64,000 nucleotides of DNA. Origin: Bryoerythrophyllum caledonicum. Taxonomy: Eukaryota; Streptophyta; Bryopsida; Pottiales; Pottiaceae. The translations under genes and the position numbers were made by a program. Each line of letters opens with the position of its first letter. Position 1 is the stretch's first letter. The DNA is taken from the NCBI GenBank assembly GCA_963971425.1, contig OZ020525.1, forward strand, positions 9,531,560 to 9,595,559, in the 5' to 3' direction. The notes under the pieces are model-generated. The model saw only the letters and a program-made list of their open reading frames with translations. It was not told where the DNA came from and did no database searches. Below are positions 1 to 10,477 of the stretch, piece after piece.

Positions 1-1850
1 CTGAGTCCAGAGAATTCCAGGGTTATTACCCTTGTAGTAGACTAGTTCCGACGATCCCCATGGAAGGTTATCTTGCTCATATGATTTGCTTAATATTAAC
101 TTGTTGTGAGTCTTGTATCTTCTTGGTTTGATTCATTGGGTGTGGTTGTAGTTGGAACCGGAGCTTGTGTGACCGGTTTATCATAACAAGTTCCCGGTAG
201 ATTGTAAAGACCCGTAAACCGACTGCGACCTTCTTAACTCTTTCAAGGTGTAGGGTCAGATTAAGGATATTGTGGCCTCTCGACTACGAGAAGGGGGGGT
301 AGTGACTTTCCAGGCACTCTAAAAACTTACCGGAAAACTACTCTGACGCTCAACAGAGTTTAACTGAAGCACTTGTGGTTACTTGTTACCGGTTACTAAG
401 GTACCGAGGAAGCCATCCTTCGGGATGTGCTGAGGTATTAAGTATGAAGTGTTGTTAAGATTTAAAGAGTTTAATGCACGATAAAAATCCCTGGAAACGA
501 TCTGGTAAGGTGGGCTCCCTTAAGGTTAATTTTGGTTAACTTTGAGAATAACAAACCACTAGACTACGACAATAGGCATGCACCTAAGGCCATGGCCTTC
601 TACGACCTCATCATTTGGCCCACATATGCCCACATTTGCCACAAAAATTCAACGTTTTGCACAAAAAAATGAAATTTATATTTTGTTTGTTTGTTGTTCT
701 TGCAAATTCCTCGTCCATCTCCTTTCTTATTGCAATCAAGGTTTGACTGTGTAGTCCTTCCATTTCGTAGGAGTTGCGTCCTCCTCATGTGATTCTTCAA
801 GTTGAATCACGATTGTCTTCACCTTTTTCTTCGATTTATCCTTCACGGCAGTCTACACTTTTCTTGGACGACCTCTCTTCTTTGAGGTGCTTCGGACACC
901 TTTCTTGCACCTTCCTCTTGTTTCACCTCCAAAATCTCATTTCCTCTTATGAACTCACTATATGGGATTTGGGTGCCAATCTCTTCTAATTCTCTTTCAC
1001 TATGAGGGAGTCTTCTCAAAAAATATGTGGAAGTAGAAACAAATACACTAGGATGCAAATCAAGCAAATTCAGCCCATGCTGAAATTGCACTTCAGCAAT
1101 TCAAGATGGTGCATTACTTGGAGGCAAAAAAATGGTGTTGCAAATTTCATCTATTCAGAGTTTTGGGACCATGTGTGCCCTTTGGAATCTCTACACTCTC
1201 CGTCTACACTATATTCCTCCATTGAAAGAGAAGATAGGGCGAAAAAATCTTGGCAAAAATAATGAAAAAAAACATGAAAAAAAACAACACAAACAGTGCA
1301 TACACAAGAAATTAGAGAAGGTGGAAAACGGGACATACGGCCTTTATTCACTTCTTTTACAATCCGACGGTCTCAAAAAACAACGTCAATAAATAGTATC
1401 CAAATGTCCTACAATAACATGGAAAAATTATGGGAAAAAATAATTAAAAAATAATTAAAATTTTGATTTTCAGCCAATCACTGATTTTCAACCCAACGGT
1501 CTCCGTATTTTCTGTCGAGCCGACCTCTTTGCCTTGGCTCGACGAAAAATCCGTTGGATCAAAAACATTATCCGCTTGGCATAAAATAGCATATTAAGGT
1601 AACCTCAAACTGCGTGATCAATCTCCTTTTTTCAAGGTAGTGTAAAGCGAACTTAGACCGGGACGACTTCCTTGGCCAACCACAAATTTTAGAGGGCCGT
1701 GGTCAATCTCCATGGTCCGTAGTGTAAATCGCCCCAGAGGCTGAGACGTAGATCCTTTTAATGGAGAAGCTCTCTTTGGCGTCGCCTTTGATGGGGTCTA
1801 GAGAGAAAAACGCTTCCCCTTTCAATTAGTCTCGTCTTGGACGAGACGCA
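1..1850. other. No recognisable gene; AT-rich intergenic or repeat-derived DNA
   Basis: Only short open frames (66-86 codons, overlapping on both strands) occur and none resembles a known protein. The stretch has A-runs near 1260-1290 and 1430-1460 and one imperfect hairpin (listed separately). I cannot assign it to a repeat family. Confidence 0.5.
1493..1557. repeat. Imperfect inverted repeat (hairpin-forming)
   Basis: Three paired blocks are visible: CCAACGG with CCGTTGG, TTTTC with GAAAA, and GTCGAGCC with GGCTCGAC, around a loop of about 13 bases. The arms lie at about 1493-1521 and 1535-1557. It could be a MITE remnant or a small-RNA-type foldback; the sequence alone cannot decide. Confidence 0.5.
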
Positions 1851-1859
1851 CTGCTAGAT

Positions 1860-3270
1860 TACTCCGAGGAGGAGTAATGGAGACAAGCACCGTGTTGCCA
1901 GCCTCGTCTTTAGTTGCAGCTATTGTTGTCCGATCTTCATGGGCAGATGTTGTTGTCTACTTTGTCGAGAGCCTCTTTGTGCTAGACCAACTAATCATAG
2001 CCATACTCAAACCGTTTTGTGAAGATTTGAAGTATATCTTCAATGAGACGCCAATTTTGGCGGCCCTTCTCGCAGGCTTCTTAGGTGAGCGAAGTCGCTC
2101 CTTGCAGCAATAGCTTCTTTAATTGAAATCTTCTCCACCCGTCACTTTTCTTTATCCATCAACCATTGTCGCGCAGCCCCGGGGAGGCTAACCATAGGTA
2201 TACCTCCTCCTCCCTCATCGCAATGACTTCATGCGCCAACGGCGCCTTTCGCAGCCGCATCTTCAGTTGGATCAGCTCCCATTCCGTCTTTGGAATGTCC
2301 GTTTATCGCATCCATGAGCGACTCAAGCCTAAGGCATGAACCTGCAGGTGCACCGCAAGACCCTTCTCTACCATTGTTGTCGCTGCCAATAGGCGTACGT
2401 ACCAGGCATTATGTGTTGTACACGGCTGCAGCCACCTCACGTCTAAAGAAAGCCTCCTCCATTTGCCGAAGGGTCATCGGCATTTGGCATATAGGCACAA
2501 GTCATTCACGGTAGCACGAAAGTACCCACAAAGCGGTGATTTCATAAATACTATAAATGACGAACCTCAACTACAAAGAGTGAAATTCGTAGAATGGCGA
2601 ACCTCTTTACAGGACAACGTTGCTTTGTTGATTCGCCAAGCTTCCAAGACATGATCTTGAAGTCGCAGGACGCCATCCGGCAGTATTTGCGAGTCGCAAC
2701 ACTCACCCACCATTCCCCACCATGAAAAGCAACATGAATCCGGCACATCACCAGGCAGCGCATGAAAGAGACGCCGCAACACCAGGCGACAGAGCCTCCC
2801 CGCAGCCTCCAAGCTCTCCAATACAAGGCGAAACCCTGACGCTGCCACCCTGTAGAGCAGTCAAGCAATGGCGCACAATAGTCTTGGAGGAGTATGGCGA
2901 TGGCGCCTAGCCAACATCCGTTGCTAGAGGCGAAGCGCGCAACAAATCTGGAGCTCTTTATTGGCAATTTACTACAATGAGCAATTGTTTGGTCGGCGAC
3001 CCACCACTTGTGAACGGCGCCAAACTGGCGATGAACAACAAGACCAGTTTTTAAATAGAAGGCAATGAGGCAATGGATGGGAGTTGAGTGAGGGTCGTTG
3101 CCAACGTAAAGCTGGCTTCATGAGTAGTGAATCCATCGCCATTTGGCAGCAACTCAATCATAAGCGAGAGCATTTAGGCTATTTTTTTTCATTCCATGTT
3201 TTTTCTCAAAGGGACTTTTGCCATGTCGAAAAAAATTGCAAATTGGCCCCAGATCGCCAAAAAAAAAAGG
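1860..3270. other. GC-richer stretch with weak open frames; function unknown
   Basis: Open frames of 60-138 codons overlap on both strands (for example 1877-2113 plus and 2551-2967 minus). Neither strand gives a protein I recognise, and none stands out by start context or motifs. It may be an old captured gene fragment or eroded transposon. Confidence 0.35.
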
Positions 3271-3326
3271 AGTGCGTATGATCTTGTCAAGTTTTTGATT
3301 ACTTGCGGTTTTTTATTCTTCATTTA

Positions 3327-5304
3327 TTTTGGCCCTTGAATGTTTTTTTTTGTAGTGCAACCAAAGATTTTGTGTAGACAGACTTCAGAATCAGCACTAA
3401 GGGTAGTATGAGAATGAACAAAATGAGTAGAAAGACATGCCCTTCATATGACTCTTTGACTTTTTGAACAATTTCTAATGTTTGTGGATGTAATGGTGGT
3501 GTGTTTTGACTAATCTTCATGATATTCAAAGGCAGATTTGGTTATGGGAGGATGATATTGTAGTTGATACCTTATGTTTTTGTATTGTGCTTTCATGTTG
3601 ACGATTGACATCATATTGTGACATTAACTTATCATGTGTATTTAATTTGCAAGAGTTTGTGATGGTGGCAAATGTTTGATGATTATGTATTTGCATGATT
3701 CACTTAATTCCACAACGTAGGTTTATTTAAGGGACCATGGCAAGATATCAGACAATAATGTTTTGCAACACCCAAAAGGCAAAGATATGACATTGACTAA
3801 AATTAGTCATTATAAATCATATTAAATTTCATTACATAGAAGGTGCAAAATTAAATAACTTATGTATTAAAATTAATAGTATAAAAGAAATCAACTAGCC
3901 AATTGATATAGTAATTGGCAAAAATACAAATATAAATTTTTAATAATATGTAAAACTAAGCATATAAAGTTTTGTATTTCATTGGTGAATCAATCAATAC
4001 AACACCTATATTTTCTATAAACTCTCACAAATTCTTGCCATTTCCTTCTTCATGGATTGTAAAGCATGGACAAGGTCTTTGTTTGCTTCTTTTGTTGCTG
4101 CCAATTTTTCCCCCTTAATCTCATGCATTTTTGCATTGCTTGCAAATTGCATGTTCAACAATTGTTGTTGTAACAATATAGCATCTTCATGTTTTTTTGC
4201 CTCAAATGCCAAGATCTTTTTGTGGCATTTGTCTCCTCGTTCTTTGCCATCAACCATAGCTTCAATAGTCAGCTTTCCACTTGTCTTCATTGTAGTGGCC
4301 AATGCATCAGATACTCTAGACAAAGATTGGCAATGCTTATCCGTACTAGAGGGATCATATGTCCTAGTTGAATCATCCCCTTGGTCTTCCAATTGTTCAT
4401 CTATTATACAAGACAATAAAATATTACTACTTCAAGCATTAATTATATATATTTATATTTATATTGAAAATGTGATCAACATATACACCATTGACATATG
4501 AAAAGGGAAAGTTAAATCATACCATTGTTTGATGTATCTATAATTTTCACTAGATTAGTGGAACGTGATGAAGAAGGCAACCATGAAGCAATGTTGTCAT
4601 AAACTTCCTTGTGCACGACTCCTTTGGTCTTCATAGCCATTTTTTTGCCGGATTCCATCTTTCAAGAATATTTTTTATCACTTGGAATGTTTTTTTCATT
4701 ATCTCACACTTTCTATCAATCAGACCTCAATGCCTCCCTCTTATCCAAACATTGTTGGATTGATCGTTGAACACCTTGGATCCAACACTTCTCTGCTATT
4801 GCAATTCAACATTGATTGTGGTCCAAATGCAAGGCTTGAAATCCTACCATCCCCAGACCAAATGCAACCCAATCATGTTTTCTTGCATCAAATAATATGA
4901 GTACCTCTGACATGTTCCACATGCTCTTCTTGTAAATCCGGGTTTGTTCCACGGTCTCTCAAATTTCATGCAGGGCTTGTGCTTAGACTCCACACATGTA
5001 TGTAAATCGTTTACCTCATTACCGCTAGGATTCTCCGGTTCATCTTCCATTTGAGAATAAAAATTCAAGGAAGAAGAATGTTGAGATGCAAATATTTCAT
5101 TTCTTGACTTCCAATATTTGGAGAAGTGAAATTGTTGACATGTTTAAAGAATCATGTGAAAGGCATGCCTGTCAATATATATAGTTCATTCTCATACTAC
5201 CCTTAGTGATGATTCACAAGTCTGAAGTTTGTTGACTTAAAATATTTTGTTGCACCAAACAAAAAAATTCAAAATACCAAAAAACATGCACTCAAGGGCC
5301 AAAA
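3327..5304 (-). mobile_element. PIF/Harbinger-like non-autonomous DNA transposon with TTA target duplication
   Basis: The ends are inverted copies starting TTTTGGCCCTTGA, and similarity runs about 100 bases inward (both arms share ACTAAGGGTAGTATGAGAA). The trinucleotide TTA directly flanks both ends (3324-3326 and 5305-5307), matching the 3-bp TWA duplication of PIF/Harbinger elements. The only gene found is a spliced Myb-partner-like ORF on the minus strand. No DDE nuclease is present, so movement would need a transposase in trans. Superfamily assignment rests on the duplication and the type of accessory gene. Confidence 0.7.
4015..4658 (-). CDS. Accessory Myb/NAM-associated-like protein of the PIF element (two exons)
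   Basis: The minus-strand ATG at 4658 opens exon 1 (4658-4523); exon 2 runs 4400-4015. The intron 4522-4401 has a GT donor (GTATGATT) and an AG acceptor (TATAATAG), and joining the exons restores one frame of 173 residues. That is good evidence for a real spliced gene. The product is acidic then lysine-rich, with a helical, coiled-coil-like second half (alternating A/K/E/L/M, for example LLQQQLLNMQ). This resembles the C-terminal region of plant Harbinger Myb-like ORF1 proteins, which partner the transposase. I do not see a clear N-terminal Myb/SANT tryptophan pattern, so the DNA-binding part may be lost or in an unseen upstream exon. Confidence 0.5.
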
Positions 5305-7553
5305 TTATTGAAAAATCAAAAACCACAAGAAATCAAGTATCTGGAAGGATCATATACAAAGAGAAGTCGACCATCTTTGGCAAACGTTTTATGGGTGAGC
5401 TGCAGAAAGAAATTGAAGGAAGAAGAAGAAATGGATGGTTAATAATTGCGTTTCCATGAAAGTGAATCTGTCCATAGCGCCAAATCATGTGTCGTCACTT
5501 TTTTACTTTAAAGTCAAACAATAGTTTGACAGGGGCAATACTAATTAGCATATTATTTGGATAGACTGTCGGGTGGTTTAATAGAAGCAATTGACATCCT
5601 TTACTCACTGAATTTCGACGTCACGAAGCTACAATGCTTTTGGATGGGTGGGAAGCGCATGGAATCTCGCCGTTTGAGCTTAAGCTTTCTTAGAGCGTCT
5701 ACATCGCTTTGGACAGTGCAGGCCCCCTCAAAGGTTTTGCTCTAGAGCCGTTCGGTGGACTGGCCAGGGGTTTGTTGACGATTTCCCCACCACGCCCACT
5801 CTGTGCGACCCCGCCCTGAATACAAGAAGTGCCCCAAAAGATGCAATCAGTGACGTGGTCACTGGTGTCAGAAACTTGCAGCAAAATATTCCCCCACATC
5901 ATTTTTGCAACACTCCCACAAACTTGGTGCATGCAAACTTGTTCCCTGTGCATAGAAATCAGCTTCTAGATACAGTCTTTAAGCCAACAACCTTCATCGA
6001 CTAGTATGGTGTTTCTTGAAAACTCAGGCCTAGTTGGAATGAATTTGTATATATTTGGCATCATTGCAAGTTTGGCATGTCAAAAATCCATTGTGGAAAA
6101 GAGCTTCATGTGGATCATACCCGATGCATACTCGTTGGCGTGCCCGTCGAAGGGCCAAGTGCAGATGCTTTGAAGCCCTCAAACAAAAAACATCATTGTA
6201 GCAAGTCAGAGAACAAGGAAATGGCTCTCCACAAACGCCCTCAGACATTAAGTCCCTCTAAAAATAGAGGTCTACTCTTTAGGGAGGCTTTTATTGAAAC
6301 TCAACATCACCTTTTACTCGTTCTTGTCTCTCATTGGCCAAAGAGAAGTTGAGGGCGGGATTTTGAGAATTGATGGGGCAAGCACCTCCAATTCCCTCTC
6401 ACGGCCCATAAGTAGCCCCTATAAAAGCTAGATTTAAAGACCTTCCATCCGCAATTGTTCTTCTACTTGGCAAATGAAAGCCTAAAAAATAGCAAGAAAT
6501 AAAGGAAGATAATGAAAGATGGACTGAGTCTTCAAAGGAAATTGGATATAACATAAATATATCCAAAGGACATGCATTAATGAAATTCAAAAAACAAAAA
6601 ACAAAATATAGTTCCTTGTTTAGCTCTTGATTTTGTAGGTGATTTAACAACCATTTCACATTAGTTGAATGGAGCTATTGAAATCAACACAAGATTTTTG
6701 TTTCTTGTTTTTTACTTGCATATTGGCAATCTTTTAAAGGTAAGGTGTTGTAAGAATTGGTGTTGGATGCAGTTAGGTTGGGTGTTTAAAGGAAAAATAT
6801 GCTACATAGAAGGTTTTGGTGTCAAATGTGACGGTGCATATGTACCCAATTTTCATCAATAATGGGATGCTTTCATCAAAAAGGGCCTATGAAACCTGAA
6901 TCAATTGTTTATGAGAATCCATCACAAGCCTTGCAATCTCGACATCCAATACAAACAATATTTATACAAGAGCCAATACAAGCACAAGATTTGGAGCATG
7001 TAATTTAGAGACAAAACAACCAACAAGATTAACTTACTCTACATTCTCTTTGCTTGCATCAATTTTATTTTTTTCCTGTAGTATTTCTTTGTAGGACTTG
7101 GATTTCACAAAACACCATTCCATATCGGAATATCAGTTTTCAATCAATGGAGCAGAGGTTCCTCTAAGACGCCTTGGTCATTCACGGGTTAACTTGAAGA
7201 TCCTACGATTGTTTCAACGTCTCATCTCAGAGAGGCATCATTGCTTTCGACAAACATGACTGCAAGTACACATCCAACCTACAAGTACGAAACCATAACA
7301 GTGTATCCAAGTCTTTCAAATCAATACCAGATAAAATCACCCAGTGTCTGTGGTCAACACAGGACGTGAAGGTCAGGCTTTCCTGCTCAAAATGCTGGCC
7401 ACTTCCACAGCTTGCAATGCCAGAAAATCATGGTGGGCGTATCCGATCAACTAAGCTCCATCATCGCGGATACATGAAACTCGACCTAACCTATGTACAA
7501 AGGCACTAGGTCGAAACCCACCGCATGACGCCTTCTTTGTCATGAGTTAACGA
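5305..7553. other. No recognisable gene
   Basis: Open frames here (60-91 codons) overlap on both strands and match nothing I know. A CCCCTATAAAAGC string near 6415 resembles a TATA box, but no coding region follows it convincingly. The stretch is probably eroded repeat. Confidence 0.4.
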
Positions 7554-7805
7554 CCGGGAATGGACTATTGTACAAATGCATCTGTGCACCCTGCACCACC
7601 AGGCACCAGCTCGCGCGGCAAACGTGACTCTCACTCCACGATCACCCCACCGCGCGCTCCGGCGCACTGTGCTTCATCAACAGGTACTTCTCACGCGGGC
7701 TGTGCTGCACTCGCCTGCGCGGCCGCAACCCCGCAGCGGTCCCATCGCACCGCTTCCCCGCCACCATCTCTCGCCAAATCTCCCCGTCCTGAACACATCA
7801 ACTAT

Positions 7806-7842
7806 TGTTAGGGTTTCGGGTTTGCATGTTAGGGTTTCTAGA
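7806..7842 (+). promoter_or_regulatory. Two telo-box-like TTAGGGTTT motifs upstream of a candidate exon
   Basis: TTAGGGTTTC occurs twice about 20 bases apart, just upstream of the ATG at 7854. Such telo-boxes are common in 5' leaders and promoters of plant housekeeping genes. The assignment depends on whether the following ORF is a real exon. Confidence 0.35.
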
Positions 7843-7853
7843 CGAAGAAGCTC

Positions 7854-8093
7854 ATGGGTACGGATGTTTACCCGCATGATGTTGCTGTCGGAAGGAGGGC
7901 AGCGAGCAGGCTGGTCGAGATCTACAGGCTCCGAGGGATACTGGATGGCCTCCAGGAGCTCCATGCCAAGGGGGGCGGCGGGGCGGATGCGATTGCCGCC
8001 GACCCGCTCAGCTTCCTGCACACCATCAGGACGAGCAGCGAGCGTGATTCATTTAATGGGAGTTGGCATGGGAGACACAAGGAGTGGTTATAA
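7854..8093 (+). CDS. Candidate first exon of an unidentified host gene
   Basis: The 79-codon frame starts MGTDVYPHDVAVGRRAA and contains a helical leucine-rich run (LVEIYRLRGILDGLQELH). It sits in a visibly GC-rich island (about 7555-8100) unlike the AT-rich surroundings and is preceded by two telo-box motifs. The first ~60 residues look protein-like; the last ~20 (rich in S, H, W and G) look like intron read-through, so a splice donor probably lies near 8030-8050. I found no downstream exons. I do not recognise the family. A truncated gene captured by a transposon is an alternative. Confidence 0.35.
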   Translation: MGTDVYPHDVAVGRRAASRLVEIYRLRGILDGLQELHAKGGGGADAIAADPLSFLHTIRTSSERDSFNGSWHGRHKEWL

Positions 8094-8099
8094 ACTAAA

Positions 8100-9797
8100 G
8101 ATGCGATCCATCACACGTCAGTTATCTTCCCGGTATACTCGCAGACCTATGGCTGAGAAATGCCCCCCCACGCCGCATTCAAGATGAGAATTCGAAACCG
8201 CACAAACGACGAGACTGACGAGAAAGTCCATTAATATGATTCGAAACATAACGGGTGCCTGACAGGATCCTGTTCACGGGCCTTTCTGAAATTAGCGAAA
8301 CGCTCAGTTGCGTTGCTATTCCTGCACCTATGGCCTTCCGTTGATTGTGCAACCTTGGCTTCCGCTCTCTCAGCAATGTCCTTCAAAACTTCGAGACGGC
8401 AAATTAGGTTTCGGGCCATTGTTGTGCGCTGTGACCTAGTGGGCACTACTCCTCCGCGTACTGGTTTCTTGTACGCGTTTCCTCGCCTTCTTCGTTGGTA
8501 AAAAAAAACAACACCTGCCAGTTTTGAAACTATCTTGCATATTGCGGTCTAGGTACACACTAGAGACTGTACATCTTGTTATTAGGCTTAGCATCACATT
8601 CTTGCATGTTGCTATCTTGGTGCATGCGAGAAGCTTATCCTGTTAGATTCAGTTACAATGCTCTGAGAATCCTGACACTGGAAACTCTCACCAACGAGTA
8701 CTCTACACGACAGACTGCAAACTGAGCAGTTCATTACAACGAGAAATCTTGCCCATTCCGGAATTTGAGAACACCGCAACAGAGGTAGAAGTATAATATG
8801 CAAGTTCAAGGGAAGACGAGGCTCTCACCACGAAACAGCGATGTTTCGACCGATGGCTGGACCGCGTCGAGCGCATCAGTATGGCCGCCTCAACCATCTT
8901 CTCCCTCCTGCAACGAATAATACAACCTCCAATTGAGGATTAACATGATCTTCCTCAAAAGCTAGAAAGAAATTTCATCAGACACCGCCGACCAGAAACT
9001 CGACGTCGAAGTTCTTATTTTCCAATTCCTGAAGCAGAACAATGCACACCTTGATGTCGGACACACTTCGTCAATTCTCTAACACTAAACATCAAATTGT
9101 CGACACCGAATCAGGATGAACACGACATGAGCCAGAGGTGCTTCAGCTTTGATGTAGTACCTGAGAGACTAGACTAGCAATGGTACGAACCGTAAGTTTG
9201 CTGTGATGAGTCCTGCAACTGCACAAAACAATGCATGACTTATCTCTGCAAAGTAGTAAGCACACGCACATGTGTGCGTATGAGCCTGCGTTGGGCCTCG
9301 ACGATTGGTGGTGGCCCCACTAAACAAAAGGTAAATTTGGATTAAAATTTAAAAGTATAAATCGGTTCCTAGTGTAAATGCATTGGGAACTCTTTGGGAA
9401 TGGGGGAACGCGTTGGGACCGATGGGGAATGCTAGGGAACACATTTAGGAACACTATGGGGAACTCTAGTGAACAACATGGGAACTCATAGGGAACAATG
9501 GAAATGTTGTGGTAATAATATGGTTCAAAAGGTAAATCAGAATAGGGCAACCAAATGATTTGGTTAGGAACCGTATCACATTTTACCATGAAACTGGTGT
9601 GGGCATGAGGAGCCCAACCCGGACTTTTAGGGACCATATCTGGGAGATGAAGTCCCATATGGTCGCCATGTGCGTGAACTTAATGTAGTAAGACTAGCGG
9701 TTCACTTGGAAGGAGAGAGATTTGACCTCCACAAAACAAAACCATGCATGACTTATCTCAGCAAAGTAGTGAAGCTGTACGTTCAGCTTCACAGTGA
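8100..9797. other. No recognisable gene
   Basis: Short opposing frames occur (for example 8231-8446 minus, 71 codons), with no recognised domain. A run of GGGAAC/GGGAAT words lies around 9390-9500. Nothing supports a gene. Confidence 0.4.
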
Positions 9798-9827
9798 GAC
9801 TTGGCTTCGTTGATTTTTCACAAAGTT

Positions 9828-9980
9828 TTAACCCGTCCATGTCCAAAAACCTTGAATTGAAAGGCAAAAAAAATTGCAACCCGTCCCAAAACCGGTAATC
9901 TCAAAACCAACCCGTCCATGGAAAGGTTAAAAAAAAAACAACCCGTCCCAAAACCGGTTCAAAAAAGAAATACCCGTCCC
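9828..9980 (+). repeat. Left subterminal ACCCGTCC motif cluster of the hAT element
   Basis: Five copies of ACCCGTCC lie at about 9830, 9878, 9909, 9940 and 9971, several followed by AAAACCGGT. The same word recurs at the right end of the element, which marks these as probable transposase-binding repeats. Confidence 0.6.
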
Positions 9981-10086
9981 GTATGTTTATAAAAAAAATT
10001 ATATTAAAAAAAAAACCAAAAAAAAAATACAAAAATAGAACAGGCAGAGCCTACAAGCGGCAGCTGCAGAGCCTGGCCGCTGGCCG

Positions 10087-10140
10087 CTGCAGAGCTTGGC
10101 TTGGCCCGGCTTTGAAGCCTGGCCCGGCCAAGCTCTGCAG
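10087..10140. repeat. Perfect 14-bp hairpin in the hAT 5' leader
   Basis: CTGCAGAGCTTGGC (10087-10100) pairs perfectly with GCCAAGCTCTGCAG (10127-10140) across a 26-base loop. It lies in a GC-rich GCTGCACAGGCT-repeat patch upstream of the transposase start and may structure the leader RNA. Confidence 0.6.
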
Positions 10141-10477
10141 CTCAGGTCGAGGCTGAGGCTGCACAGGCTGCACAGACTGCGAGGCTGCACAGGCTGCAGA
10201 AACAGCGAGGTTCTGTTTTTGGCTCATTTTTTTGGGTCCAGCTCTTGCACAGCTCAGTGGTGCGTTATCAGCCTGGTTGTGATTTTTCAAGGTGGACTAA
10301 AGCTTCAAGACCTAGGTATGTTTGCTTACTTTGATATTTCTTATTTTTTTCAAGTGATAGAGAAGTAATGTATACAAGAAATCAACATAGAGTCTAGGTT
10401 TAGGGTAAGTCACACATTTAGGGTTTTTGTATTTCATGTGTGTGGTGATTGATCTGTTTTGAATATGTATTGCAGTT

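Noticed and set aside
3084-3281. 65-codon frame just before the PIF element
   Set aside because: No motif, and its end runs into poly-A/poly-T tracts.
7576-8187. 203-codon plus-strand frame (R/S/P-rich)
   Set aside because: It overlaps the better candidate exon at 7854 in another frame, and its composition (Arg, Ser, Pro) is what GC-rich DNA gives by chance.
10051-10290. 79-codon minus-strand frame rich in Gln/Pro/Ala
   Set aside because: Produced by the GCTGCACAGG repeat in the hAT leader.
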